Position numbers and translations under genes: made by a program
From: Gemmatimonadota bacterium
GTDB taxonomy: Bacteria; Gemmatimonadota; Gemmatimonadetes; Gemmatimonadales; Gemmatimonadaceae
Assembly (NCBI GenBank): GCA_947471365.1
Contig: CANIWQ010000009.1
Span: 1-42,876 of the forward strand
Direction of reading: 5' to 3'
Length of the DNA: 42,876 nt
Shown here: positions 8,854-17,380 of the stretch, piece after piece
Layout of the letters: each line of letters starts with the position of its first letter
Numbering within the stretch: position 1 is the first letter of the stretch
The notes under the pieces: model-generated
Databases searched by the model: none
Seen by the model: the letters and a program-made list of their open reading frames with translations, nothing else
Told to the model about the DNA's origin: nothing

Positions 8854-9564
8854 ATGAAGCCGTTCCGACGACTCGGCGAGGCCACCGCGCCCGATGGCAC
8901 GGTGCTATCGCTCTTTGCACACGATGGCGCCTACGTGATGCGTGTCAACGGCGTGGAGTTGATGTCCACACGGCGCCACCAATCCGAGGACGCGCTCGCT
9001 GAGCTGGCGTGCACGCCGCTGCGGGAGCTGCCTGACGTGCAGGTGCTCATTGGCGGGTTGGGACTCGGCTTCACGCTCAAGGCGGCCCTTGCATTACTGG
9101 CGCCCGACGCCCGCGTGATGGTGGCAGAAATTGTCGGCGCGGTCATCGACTGGAACCGCAATCCTGAATACCCCGCACTCGCGGGCGCTGCCCTGCGCGA
9201 TCCGCGGGTGGAGATGCGCCACGCCGACGTCGCGAAGGTGCTCGCCGAGCATCCGGCCACCTTCGACGCCATCATGCTCGACGTAGACAATGGTGCCGCC
9301 GCACTTACCAACGCGGGCAATGCCAAGCTCTACCGGGCGGCCGGCATTCAAACCGCGATCGCGGCGCTACGTCCCGGAGGCCGCTTGGCCTATTGGTCGG
9401 CCGATGCGGACCACGCGTTCGCTACCCTGCTCCGGCAAGCGGGGCTCGCCGTTAAGATGACGGAGGTTCCGGTGTACGGCACCTCCCGCTCCATGCACAC
9501 GTTGCTTGTGTGCACGGTCAAACCGCCGCCGCGACGCCGCGCCGAGCCGCATGCCGGGCACTGA
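8854..9564 (+). CDS. Spermidine-synthase-like SAM-binding protein
   Basis: 236 residues from the ATG at 8854; the longer open frame is antisense to uup. The Rossmann core reads VLIGGLGLGFTLKAAL (glycine loop), VMVAEIVGAVIDWNR (ribose-binding acid), VEMRHADV and FDAIMLDVDNG, the order seen in spermidine synthases and related aminopropyl- or methyltransferases. It is shorter than SpeE (about 285 residues), and the polyamine-binding half cannot be confirmed, so I call it only spermidine-synthase-like. It overlaps the NRAMP-type gene by 14 nt, so the pair is probably one operon. Confidence 0.82.
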   Translation: MKPFRRLGEATAPDGTVLSLFAHDGAYVMRVNGVELMSTRRHQSEDALAELACTPLRELPDVQVLIGGLGLGFTLKAALALLAPDARVMVAEIVGAVIDWNRNPEYPALAGAALRDPRVEMRHADVAKVLAEHPATFDAIMLDVDNGAAALTNAGNAKLYRAAGIQTAIAALRPGGRLAYWSADADHAFATLLRQAGLAVKMTEVPVYGTSRSMHTLLVCTVKPPPRRRAEPHAGH

Positions 9565-10831
9565 CGGCCAGGCGCCGCAGGGGAGCGCCGTCACTCGGTT
9601 CTTCGATGACCTCGGCCCGGGGCTCATCACCGGCGCCGCAGACGACGATCCATCTGGCATTTCGACCTATTCCGTGGCCGGCGCCACGTTCGGCTACGCG
9701 CCGCTGTGGACCGCGCTCTTTGCCTTTCCGCTGATGGCCGCCGTGCAACTGATGTGCGCGCGCCTGGGCCTCGTGAGTGGTCGCGGATTGGCGGGTGTCG
9801 TCAGGCGCTACTACCCGCGCTGGGTGCTCTGGTGCGCCTGCGGCGTGCTCGTGGTGGCCAACGTGTTTAACATTGGCGCCGACCTCGGCGGCATGGCCGC
9901 CGCCACGGAGATGGTCACCGGCGTTCGTGCCGCCGTCTGGACGCCGGTGTACGCCGTGCTCCTCGTGACGGTGTTGGTATTTTCATCGTACCGTTTGATC
10001 GCGCGCGTTTTCAAGTGGATGACGCTCGTGCTCTTTGTGTATGTGATTGCTGCATTCCTGGCGCATCCGGACTGGAGCGCGGTGCTGCGAGCCACCTTCA
10101 TTCCGCACATTGAGTGGTCGCGCTCGTTTCTTGCGATGTTTGTGGGCATTCTCGGCACCACCATTAGCCCGTACCTCTTTTTCTGGCAGGCATCGCAGGA
10201 AGTGGAAGTGGTGGAGTCGCGCGGCAAGCACGCGACCACCACGCGCGACCGGGCCAGCGACGAAGAACTCCGCGCCGCACGCGTGGACGTCTTTACGGGG
10301 ATGCTGTTCTCTGGCGTGGTGATGTATTTCATCGTACTCACCTCGGCGGCCACCGTGCATGCGCACGGCTCCGCCCAGATTGCCACGGCGCAGGACGCCG
10401 CCGAGGCGCTGCGCCCCGTGGCAGGCAATGCCGCGTATTTGCTCTTCACGCTCGGCATTATCGGCACCGGCATGCTCGCCGTACCGGTGCTCGCGGGTTC
10501 AGCGGCGTATGCGATTTCGGAGGCGGAGTCTTGGCGCGGCAGTTTGGACGACCGTCCCCAGATGGCGCCACGGTTTTATCTCGTGGTCACGCTCGCCATG
10601 CTAGTCGGCCTCGTGCTCGCGGCCGCAGGATTTGACGCGGTGAAAATGCTGTTCTACGCCGCCGTTCTCAATGGCGTGCTCGCACCGCCGCTGATCGTGC
10701 TGGTCACCATGCTCTCCAGCAATCGCGAGGTGATGGGCGCTCGCGTGAACTCGCCGCTGCTCCGCTGGATTGGGTGGTTCACCGCAACTATCATGACGGT
10801 TGCGGCCATCGGGATGCTGGTGACGACGTAA
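9551..10831 (+). CDS. NRAMP-related divalent metal transporter with altered metal-site motifs
   Basis: 426 residues with about 11 hydrophobic helices in the inner membrane, the LeuT-like NRAMP layout. ATG at 9551, inside the end of the preceding gene. TM1 carries DPSG where classical MntH/NRAMP proteins have DPGN, and TM6 carries GTTISPYLFFWQASQEVEVV where they have the MPH motif with its metal-binding Met. Both substitutions remove residues that select Mn/Fe. A distinct NRAMP-related branch (NRMT) is known to carry Mg2+, so the substrate may not be Mn/Fe; this is inference. A charged cytoplasmic loop with RGKHATTTRDRASDEELRAA follows TM6. Confidence 0.88.
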   Translation: MPGTDGQAPQGSAVTRFFDDLGPGLITGAADDDPSGISTYSVAGATFGYAPLWTALFAFPLMAAVQLMCARLGLVSGRGLAGVVRRYYPRWVLWCACGVLVVANVFNIGADLGGMAAATEMVTGVRAAVWTPVYAVLLVTVLVFSSYRLIARVFKWMTLVLFVYVIAAFLAHPDWSAVLRATFIPHIEWSRSFLAMFVGILGTTISPYLFFWQASQEVEVVESRGKHATTTRDRASDEELRAARVDVFTGMLFSGVVMYFIVLTSAATVHAHGSAQIATAQDAAEALRPVAGNAAYLLFTLGIIGTGMLAVPVLAGSAAYAISEAESWRGSLDDRPQMAPRFYLVVTLAMLVGLVLAAAGFDAVKMLFYAAVLNGVLAPPLIVLVTMLSSNREVMGARVNSPLLRWIGWFTATIMTVAAIGMLVTT

Positions 10832-10945
10832 GGCTACGTAGGCGGACGGAGCGCACGTTTTGCCCCCTTCCCCGACTGCGGACGGCGTGGGCGCGGCCAA
10901 GTTTGATGGTGAGGGGTTGGAAGATCACCTGCACCGGAGGGTCAC

Positions 10946-11275
10946 ATGGCCGTCCTCACCCACACCCACGACATCGCGGCCGCAGCCGCGCGCACGCAGA
11001 AGACGGCGGCAACCGCATTCAGGAAAGGTCGCGATGCCACCGCCGACGTGCTCGAAACAGCCGCCGATCGGATCAACGCTGGCGCGGATCGCTTAACGAC
11101 TGTGGCGCATGACACCGCGGAGACGCTTGAGAACAGCTCGGCGCTCCTGCGCGGCAATCGCAAGCGGACGGTGGCGCGCAACGTCCGTGCGCTCATCAAG
11201 GAACACGCGGGGCTCGCGGTGATCAGCGCGATTGTGCTCGGGTTTGTGAGCGGTCGCGTGTTCCGCCGTGACTGA
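10946..11275 (+). CDS. DUF883/ElaB-like small membrane-anchored protein
   Basis: 109 residues. A long Ala/Thr/Asp-rich amphipathic helix (residues about 5-80) is followed by one C-terminal TM segment (AGLAVISAIVLGFVSGRVF) and a basic end, FRRD. This is the layout of the DUF883/ElaB/YqjD proteins, tail-anchored in the inner membrane, some of which bind ribosomes in stationary phase. GGAGGG lies just upstream of the ATG. It lies 114 nt after the transporter and ends immediately beside the convergent mlaD stop. The family call is by architecture only. Confidence 0.65.
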   Translation: MAVLTHTHDIAAAAARTQKTAATAFRKGRDATADVLETAADRINAGADRLTTVAHDTAETLENSSALLRGNRKRTVARNVRALIKEHAGLAVISAIVLGFVSGRVFRRD

Positions 11276-12283
11276 CTAGAAGATGCGCAGCCGGACGTAG
11301 CGTCCGGGATTCGCCTTGATGTCGGCGACGAGCGCATTGAGCTGCACCATCAAGGAGTCGCTGCGGCGGTAGAGCGAGGGGTCGTTGACGAGTAATCCCA
11401 ACGACCCCTGTCCGCTGTTCACCTTCTTCAATACCGAATCGCCATTCGCTAGGAAGCTGTCGAGGCGCCCCTGCGTGGCCGTGAACTTCTCGACGAGCTC
11501 GCGCACCTGCAGCGTGGCACGGCGCAGATCCACCGAGGCCACGGCGATATTGTCCACGACTTTCCGCACCTCACCCGAGGTCGCGGAGGCGTCGAGTTGC
11601 TCCGCCATGCGTTGCGCATTCGCTGCGGTTTTATTGAGTGATGTTACCGCCGCGCGCAGTTGGACCGCCACGGTGTCGAGGTCCGACGCGTGTGCGCGCA
11701 CCGTGGTCGACAGCACGGTCGACAGGTCGGCCACATTCCGAATGGAGCTGCGCAACTCGCGCGCGGCCTGGTCGTCAAACGCCACCTGCACCCGCGCGGC
11801 CACACTCGCCACGTCGCCGGCAATCTGCCCCGCCACGGCGGTGAGCTTGCCGATGCCCGGAAGCGAGGCACCCGCCAACACGTTCCGCTCGCCGGTGGCC
11901 TCGGCAATTTGTTGGCGCACCGTGACGTCAGCGGGAAGCGCGCTGCGTTCGAGAATCATGGCCTGCCATTCGCCAAAAAGGCTGGACTCGTTCAGGAGCA
12001 CCACCGCGTTGGGCGGCATCTCCATGGAGCGATCGAGCTTCATCCGCACATGCACCCAACCGGCGGGTGCCAACTCAATCGCCTGCAAGCGTCCGGCAAT
12101 CACGCCACGAATCACCACGGCGTTGCCGACGCGCGCATTCCCCACATCGCGCACCCGGGCGACCACCTCATTGCGTCGCTGCCCGAAATCCGATTGTTGG
12201 ACCCACGCAAGCGAGGCGAGCAGTGTGACAATCACGGCCAACACCACGGCGCCCACGATCAGATCACTAGTGCGGTTCTTCAT
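11276..12283 (-). CDS. mlaD: MlaD/MCE-domain lipid transport protein
   Basis: 335 residues. One N-terminal TM helix (LIVGAVVLAVIVTLLASLAWV) anchors a periplasmic MCE domain (about residues 38-115, containing VVARVRDVGNARVGNAVVIR and VVLLNESSLFGEWQ). A long helical region (about residues 130-320) full of LR, AD and VA heptads follows, as in MCE proteins that extend as a needle. MCE proteins form hexameric rings that carry phospholipids between the membranes. The ATG at 12283 overlaps the mlaE stop by 4 nt. A further 14 upstream codons are open but belong to mlaE. An MlaF ATPase is not adjacent. Confidence 0.85.
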   Translation of the reverse strand: MKNRTSDLIVGAVVLAVIVTLLASLAWVQQSDFGQRRNEVVARVRDVGNARVGNAVVIRGVIAGRLQAIELAPAGWVHVRMKLDRSMEMPPNAVVLLNESSLFGEWQAMILERSALPADVTVRQQIAEATGERNVLAGASLPGIGKLTAVAGQIAGDVASVAARVQVAFDDQAARELRSSIRNVADLSTVLSTTVRAHASDLDTVAVQLRAAVTSLNKTAANAQRMAEQLDASATSGEVRKVVDNIAVASVDLRRATLQVRELVEKFTATQGRLDSFLANGDSVLKKVNSGQGSLGLLVNDPSLYRRSDSLMVQLNALVADIKANPGRYVRLRIF

Positions 12284-13119
12284 GGAGCAGTTGCCTCCCG
12301 TCCGAGCAACCAAGTCACAGCCCAAAATGCGTCGAGCACCAGGATCATGACGGCGGAATACACCACGGCCGACGTGCAGGCGCTCCCGACACCCACCGCC
12401 CCACCCTGCGCATTCAGACCACGGCGTGCGCCAATGAGGGTCACCGCAAGGCCAAAGCTTGCTGATTTCACGAGGCCGTAGCGCACATCAAAGACTTGGA
12501 AGAACAAGCGCAATCCTTTGAGGAACTCGGCGCTCGACACGTTCAACAGGAGCCCTGAGGCGGCCCAACCGCAAAAAATGCCCATCACCATTGCCGCGGC
12601 CACAATCACCGGAAACATCAACGTCCCCGCCAGCACGCGCGGCACCACGAGATACGCGAGCGGATCGTACGCGAGCGTCTCGAGCGCGTCGATCTGCTCC
12701 GTCACGCGCATCGTCCCAATCTCGGCGGCAATGTTCGCGCCGACGCGCCCCGCCAGCGCGAGGCCGGTCAGCACCGGCGCCAGCTCAAGGATCACCGTCT
12801 TACCGACGAGCGTGCCAATAAAATAGAGCGGCACGGCGCCGGTAAACGAGTAGCTCGCCAGCAGTGCGAGGACGATGCCCGTAAACGCGGCGATGAACAA
12901 TCCAATGGGGAGCGAGTCCACCCCGAGTCGCCGCGCCTGATCCATAAACAACGGCGCCCACGTTCGGACTTCTCCGAACGAACGCGCCGTCTCACCCAAG
13001 AAGCGCGCGGTGGAGCCGAAGTCGGCGATCCGTTGACGCGTACCTCGCCCGATGCGCTCAACCCAAGACACGAGAGCCGAAGGCGAGCCCGCTAGGGGGG
13101 AACTGGTAACCGGCGTCAT
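12280..13119 (-). CDS. mlaE: MlaE-family ABC permease
   Basis: 279 residues, the family's usual length. An N-terminal amphipathic interface helix is followed by about five TM helices. MlaE features include LPIGLFIAAFTGIVLALLAS, the stretch ELAPVLTGLALAGRVGANIAAEIGTMRVTEQIDALETL, which contains the coupling helix for the ATPase, and GGAVGVGSACTSAVV. It forms the inner-membrane core of an MCE lipid transporter with MlaD, encoded directly downstream with a 4-nt overlap. The usual mlaF ATPase gene is absent on the 5' side, where a TonB-like gene ends 111 nt away. Confidence 0.92.
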   Translation of the reverse strand: MTPVTSSPLAGSPSALVSWVERIGRGTRQRIADFGSTARFLGETARSFGEVRTWAPLFMDQARRLGVDSLPIGLFIAAFTGIVLALLASYSFTGAVPLYFIGTLVGKTVILELAPVLTGLALAGRVGANIAAEIGTMRVTEQIDALETLAYDPLAYLVVPRVLAGTLMFPVIVAAAMVMGIFCGWAASGLLLNVSSAEFLKGLRLFFQVFDVRYGLVKSASFGLAVTLIGARRGLNAQGGAVGVGSACTSAVVYSAVMILVLDAFWAVTWLLGREATAP

Positions 13120-13194
13120 ACTATTGAGAATATGCCGCGCAACGGCATTCGCCAGTGATTTATAGATGGTTCAATGGAAGGGTTTGCCCGACAG

Positions 13195-13217
13195 CCGCGG
13201 CGGCCGCGGCGGCCGCC
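13195..13217 (-). repeat. GC-rich near-palindrome downstream of the TonB-like gene
   Basis: A repeated NotI-like core (GCGGCCGC-GGC-GGCCGC) starts 14 nt past the stop of the TonB-like gene and before mlaE. It could fold as a hairpin and help end transcription, but no T-tract follows on the minus strand. Confidence 0.3.
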
Positions 13218-13230
13218 CCTCCCACGCGCC

Positions 13231-14118
13231 TTACGGTTTGATCGGCACCGGAACCGGAGTACCCGCGTCGTCCGCTGCCTTCTTCGCGCGCTCCCGTTCT
13301 TTGCGCTGCCGCAATTCCTTGACGGCGGCGCGGAACTCATCGTCACGCGCCATCTTCGCGGCCTGTTCCAGAATTTCGCCCCGAATCTGCGACAGGCGGC
13401 GATCGCGCTCCATCGCCACCGGATTCGCCTGCGCATTGATCGGCAGCAATCCAAGAATCGCCGTGGGCAACGAGAAGTTGCCCAAGTGAATCAACCCTTG
13501 GTCGATACCGTACTTCTTGCCGTTGCGCGTCACCGTCCAGTCGCCAGCCTTCTTGCCGGCGGGAAGCTTCTCGAGCGAATCCTCGAGTTGTTGGATGCCG
13601 GCCATGATCGCGCTGTCGAGCCGCTGCGTGGGCGACTTGGGCCCCCGCACCACGGGGCCGGTCGGAATCCAGATGCGCGGGTCGGCATACGACGGGCGCA
13701 CGCCCTTGGTGGGGCCGCCACCGCCCACCAACGGACCACTCCCACCCTCTGCGGCACTCGGCGGTGCGACCTTTGTTGGCTCCGGGAGCGCCGAGGGCAC
13801 CACCGTCGGTGCCACCACGGCGGGCGGCGCCAGCGACGGCTTGCCCGTGTCCACGCGGTTGTCGCCACCGGCGCGTGCGGGCTGATGCGGCTGTTCCGCC
13901 GGGCGCGGGATGGCGATAAACCCGATGTGCTCCACCTTCACGCGCTCGCGCGTCTGCGCCTCAAACAAATCCCACACGCGCGGTTCCACCGCAATGCGAA
14001 CGAGCAGCGCCAACCCCAGCACGTGCAGCACCATCGCCGCCACCACGCCGAACGGACCGCGACGGTCCGGCTCGCGGCGATCAGCGAGGACCGTGATGAG
14101 CTGGCGCTTGCCCTTCAC
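13231..14118 (-). CDS. TonB-like membrane-anchored periplasmic protein
   Basis: 295 residues from a GTG at 14118. A short basic cytoplasmic start leads into one TM helix (GVVAAMVLHVLGLALLVRI). A Pro/Ala/Val-rich spacer (about residues 75-160) follows, then a mixed domain with KYGIDQGLIHLGNFSLPTAI, and a charged helical tail ending PVPVPIKP. The N-terminal helix plus Pro-rich spacer resembles TonB/TolA-type proteins, but a TonB C-terminal domain is not recognisable. It starts 2 nt after the FAH-family stop, so the two are in one operon. The molecular role is unknown. Confidence 0.65.
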   Translation of the reverse strand: MKGKRQLITVLADRREPDRRGPFGVVAAMVLHVLGLALLVRIAVEPRVWDLFEAQTRERVKVEHIGFIAIPRPAEQPHQPARAGGDNRVDTGKPSLAPPAVVAPTVVPSALPEPTKVAPPSAAEGGSGPLVGGGGPTKGVRPSYADPRIWIPTGPVVRGPKSPTQRLDSAIMAGIQQLEDSLEKLPAGKKAGDWTVTRNGKKYGIDQGLIHLGNFSLPTAILGLLPINAQANPVAMERDRRLSQIRGEILEQAAKMARDDEFRAAVKELRQRKERERAKKAADDAGTPVPVPIKP

Positions 14119-14120
14119 GA

Positions 14121-14738
14121 TCAGCCGTGTCCCGCCACGACGGGACTCGACACCTTCGAATGCCCGACGATCTCGATTTCCACCACATCCCCAGGCGAGA
14201 GCTGCGCCACACCAGCCGGCGTACCGGTCAGTACGAGATCGCCGGGCTCGAGCGTGATATAGCGGGAGATGTATGAGAGGAGCGTCGGCACCGAGAATAC
14301 CATCTCGGAAGAGTTCGCCCGCTGGCGCTCGACGCCGTTGAGGCGCGCGACCACGGTCAGATTGGCCAAGTCAAAGGGTGCGTGCGACTCGTTGCCGAGG
14401 GGCAGGAAGGTGTCGGAGCCCTTGGCACGCGCCCACTGCCCGTCGTTCTTCTGCCAGTCGCGAGCCGACACGTCATTGGCCGCGACAATGCCCCGCACGC
14501 CAGCCGCACACTCGGCGGGAGTCGCTTTGCGGAGCACCGTGCCAATGACGATACCCAGTTCGCCTTCAAAATCGACGCGGCCCGCATCCGGCGGCAGCTC
14601 AATCGCCGCGCCCGCTGGGATGACCGTCGACGGCGGCTTCAGAAAAAGCAGCGGCTCGGTCGGCACGTCATTTCCCATTTCCTTCGCGTGTTCGCGGTAG
14701 TTCCGCCCCACGCACACGATCTTCCCTGGTTTCTCCAT
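14121..14738 (-). CDS. Fumarylacetoacetate hydrolase family protein
   Basis: 205 residues, the short FAH type. Metal-binding and catalytic motifs are visible: VCVGRNYREHAKEMGN, EPLLFLKPPST, then VDFEGELGIVIG with the metal-ligand Glu residues, and LTGTPAGVAQLSPGD near the end. Members hydrolyse acylpyruvates, decarboxylate oxaloacetate, or act on hydroxylated aromatic breakdown products; the specific reaction cannot be read from sequence. ATG at 14738. It lies 17 nt after the DinG-like gene and 2 nt before the TonB-like gene, in a long minus-strand run. Confidence 0.93.
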   Translation of the reverse strand: MEKPGKIVCVGRNYREHAKEMGNDVPTEPLLFLKPPSTVIPAGAAIELPPDAGRVDFEGELGIVIGTVLRKATPAECAAGVRGIVAANDVSARDWQKNDGQWARAKGSDTFLPLGNESHAPFDLANLTVVARLNGVERQRANSSEMVFSVPTLLSYISRYITLEPGDLVLTGTPAGVAQLSPGDVVEIEIVGHSKVSSPVVAGHG

Positions 14739-14755
14739 GACTCTAATGTACCCCA

Positions 14756-17380
14756 CTAGATGGATTTGGTCGCGTAAAACTTGCGTAATTCGTCCCGCAC
14801 AACAGCCCACGGCGCCTCAATTCGACGCGCTGGGGGCAGGCCAGCAATCAGCGCCCGTCCGTACGATTTTTTCACCACTCGCGGGTCACAGAGCACCACA
14901 GCGCCGCGGTCGGTGGCGGTGCGGATGAGACGCCCAAACCCCTGCTTCAGGCGAAGGGCCGCGTGGGGCACCATATACTCGGCAAAGGCGTCGCGGCCCG
15001 TGGCCTCGAGCGCCTCGCACTGCGCGGCGGTCACCGGCTCACTGGGAACTCGGAACGGCACGCGCGCCAAGAGCAGTCCGCGCAAGGCGCGCCCCGGCAC
15101 GTCCACCCCTTCCCAGAACGTCGCGGTGCCAATCAACACGGCGTTCCCAGACTCACGGAACCGGCGCAGCAGGTTGTCGCGTGAATCCTCGCCGTGCACG
15201 AGCAATGGCCAGCGCGCATCGGCACCGAGGGCACGCAACGCCTGTGCGGCCTCCTTCACATCGCGATGACTGGTGAAGAGGAGAAAGACCCCGCCGTCGG
15301 CCGCCTCGACGAGATCCGCCGCCGCCTGCACCACGCGGCGCAGGTGCAGCGGGCCATCCACGTTCGGCGCGGGAAAATCGGTGGGAATGGCCAGCACCGC
15401 TTGCCGCGCAAAATCAAAGGGAGACGGGAGTGAGACTGTCTCAGGTTCTACGTCCTCTTCGTCGAGGCCCAGACGGCCAGCAATAAAATCAAACCCGTCG
15501 CCCACGGAGAGCGTGGCGCTCGTGACGACGCACGTTTTCACTTTCCGGAAGAGATTGTCGCGCAGGAGCGGTGCGAGATCGAGCGGCACCGAGGCCACCA
15601 CCACGTTGCGATCGCCCCCGCTCTCGCCGGAATCGCCACGCCCGTGAGCGCGAGCGCCCCCTGCACCGGCACCGCCGCCGTTGTCGCTCCGGTCTTCGCC
15701 ACCACCTTCGCCGCGCGTATCGCCGTCACGCGGCGACTGGCGCCGCACTTCAATCCAGCGCACACGGCTCTCGACGTCCGCCGACGGCCGCAGCGCATTG
15801 CGCAGCGCATCGCCGGCATTGTCGAGTCGGCGAATCACGCCGCGCAGTTCGTTGAGCAGCGGCGCCATCTCCTCGGACTTGCGCTCGTCCACCTCAAAAC
15901 GCTCGCGCACCATCACGAGCCCTTCGGTGAGCAACTCCAACTCCCGCAACAGATCATCGAGCGTGACGCTGAGCCCGACGCGCCAAATGGGATCATCCTC
16001 AAAAGCGTCGGTGAGACGCACCTGGGCATCGCGCTGCCCGGCCAGCCAGTCGTCGAGTAGGTCGAATAATCGCGAGGCGAGCATGCGCGACGCGTTCGTG
16101 GACGGGGTGAGCCGCGCACGCACCAGGTCGAGACTGGCCGCGCTGAGCAGATCGCCCGCGGTGGCGAGTTTGCGATCCAGCGCGGGCAATAGGCCTTTGC
16201 CACGCCGCTCGAGACGCGAGAACAAACGCTGCAGGCCACGGCGCGTGGCGGTCTGGCCAAGGTGTCCGGCTGCGGCGTCTTCGAGATGATGTCCTTCGTC
16301 CACAATCAGCCGCGTGTACGAGGGGAGCACCGCCGCGTCCGACCAGTTCTGCGAGGCGCGGCGCACGGCAACATCGGCCATCAACAAGTGGTGATTCGCC
16401 ACGACAACATCTGCCTGTGCGGCGGCGCGACGGGCAATGAAGACAAAACAGTTGGCGAAATGCGGACACCGCAAGCGCGTGCACAAATCGGCTTCGGCGC
16501 TCACTTCGTCCCACACGTCCTGCCGCGGCTGTGACGGCAAATCTGCGGTGGAGCCGTCGGTCGTGCGCTCCGCCCACGCCGCTAAGGCGTCGAGCTCATT
16601 GCCGGCGTCCTTCTCAAACAGTGAGCCGCCCGCGGCTCGCGCTTGATCGAGGCGCTGCAGACACAAATAATTACGCCACCCCTTGAGCAACGCAAACCGC
16701 ACGGGTTGATCGGTGAGCGCACCGGCAAGAAAGGGCAGATCTTTCCCAACCAACTGTTCTTGCAACGTGATCGTGTTGGTCGACACCACCGTGCGCTCGC
16801 CATTCGCCGCCGCCCACCGGAGCGCCGGAATCAAATAGCCGAGCGATTTTCCCACGCCGGTGCCCGCTTCGATGAGCGAGATGCCATTGTGCGAATAGAG
16901 CTTGGCAATGCGCGCTGCCATCTCCCGCTGGCTCGGACGGTCTTCGTAGCGGCCCATGGCGTGCGCCACGGGGCCATCCGGGCCCAGGAGCGCACTCACC
17001 GCGTCGGGGTCGAGCGCCACCAGCGTCGCCGCGCGCGGCACTTCCACCACCACATAGAGCCGCGTCGCCTGATTATTGACAATGCCAAAGCCGATGCCGT
17101 CGTCGTGCATCCGCGCGGCGATTTCCATGTCGGGGCCCGACGGGTCGAGAATCCCCGACGGATGGTTGTGCACCAACATCTCGCCGCGCTGCGCAAAGCC
17201 GGGGAGTGCCAGCACACTGCGCACGTCGCCGCGCGCGACGGGGCGCGCGGCGGTGATCACGCCCGCGTCATCCACGGTGCATGCGAAGCAGACTTCGTTG
17301 CCGCCAGCGAGCGTGATAGCCGTGCGAATGGCCTTCGCGGGTCCAGCCGCGAGTCGGGACCCGGTGGTGTCTTCGGTCAC
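14756..17380 (-). CDS. JAMM-metalloprotease/DinG-type helicase fusion
   Basis: 874 residues from a GTG at 17380 that overlaps the upstream stop (GTGA). Residues about 10-120 form a RadC/JAB-like domain. They contain Glu29, H71-N-H73-P, Ser81 and Asp84, matching the JAMM spacing HxHPx6SxxD exactly, so the zinc site looks intact. The rest is a superfamily 2 XPD/DinG helicase: Walker A GTGVGKS (about 175), four cysteines (YLC, LC, RC, NC, about 240-310) suited to a 4Fe-4S cluster, DEGHH, SATLS, and QGFGRLIR near the end. A Gly/Asp/Arg-rich linker (about 575-610) interrupts the helicase. DinG unwinds R-loops and damaged forks; the protease domain is unexpected. Confidence 0.88.
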   Translation of the reverse strand: MTEDTTGSRLAAGPAKAIRTAITLAGGNEVCFACTVDDAGVITAARPVARGDVRSVLALPGFAQRGEMLVHNHPSGILDPSGPDMEIAARMHDDGIGFGIVNNQATRLYVVVEVPRAATLVALDPDAVSALLGPDGPVAHAMGRYEDRPSQREMAARIAKLYSHNGISLIEAGTGVGKSLGYLIPALRWAAANGERTVVSTNTITLQEQLVGKDLPFLAGALTDQPVRFALLKGWRNYLCLQRLDQARAAGGSLFEKDAGNELDALAAWAERTTDGSTADLPSQPRQDVWDEVSAEADLCTRLRCPHFANCFVFIARRAAAQADVVVANHHLLMADVAVRRASQNWSDAAVLPSYTRLIVDEGHHLEDAAAGHLGQTATRRGLQRLFSRLERRGKGLLPALDRKLATAGDLLSAASLDLVRARLTPSTNASRMLASRLFDLLDDWLAGQRDAQVRLTDAFEDDPIWRVGLSVTLDDLLRELELLTEGLVMVRERFEVDERKSEEMAPLLNELRGVIRRLDNAGDALRNALRPSADVESRVRWIEVRRQSPRDGDTRGEGGGEDRSDNGGGAGAGGARAHGRGDSGESGGDRNVVVASVPLDLAPLLRDNLFRKVKTCVVTSATLSVGDGFDFIAGRLGLDEEDVEPETVSLPSPFDFARQAVLAIPTDFPAPNVDGPLHLRRVVQAAADLVEAADGGVFLLFTSHRDVKEAAQALRALGADARWPLLVHGEDSRDNLLRRFRESGNAVLIGTATFWEGVDVPGRALRGLLLARVPFRVPSEPVTAAQCEALEATGRDAFAEYMVPHAALRLKQGFGRLIRTATDRGAVVLCDPRVVKKSYGRALIAGLPPARRIEAPWAVVRDELRKFYATKSI

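Noticed and set aside
13231-14118. True TonB energy transducer
   Set aside because: Only the TM helix and Pro-rich spacer resemble TonB; no TonB C-terminal domain is seen.
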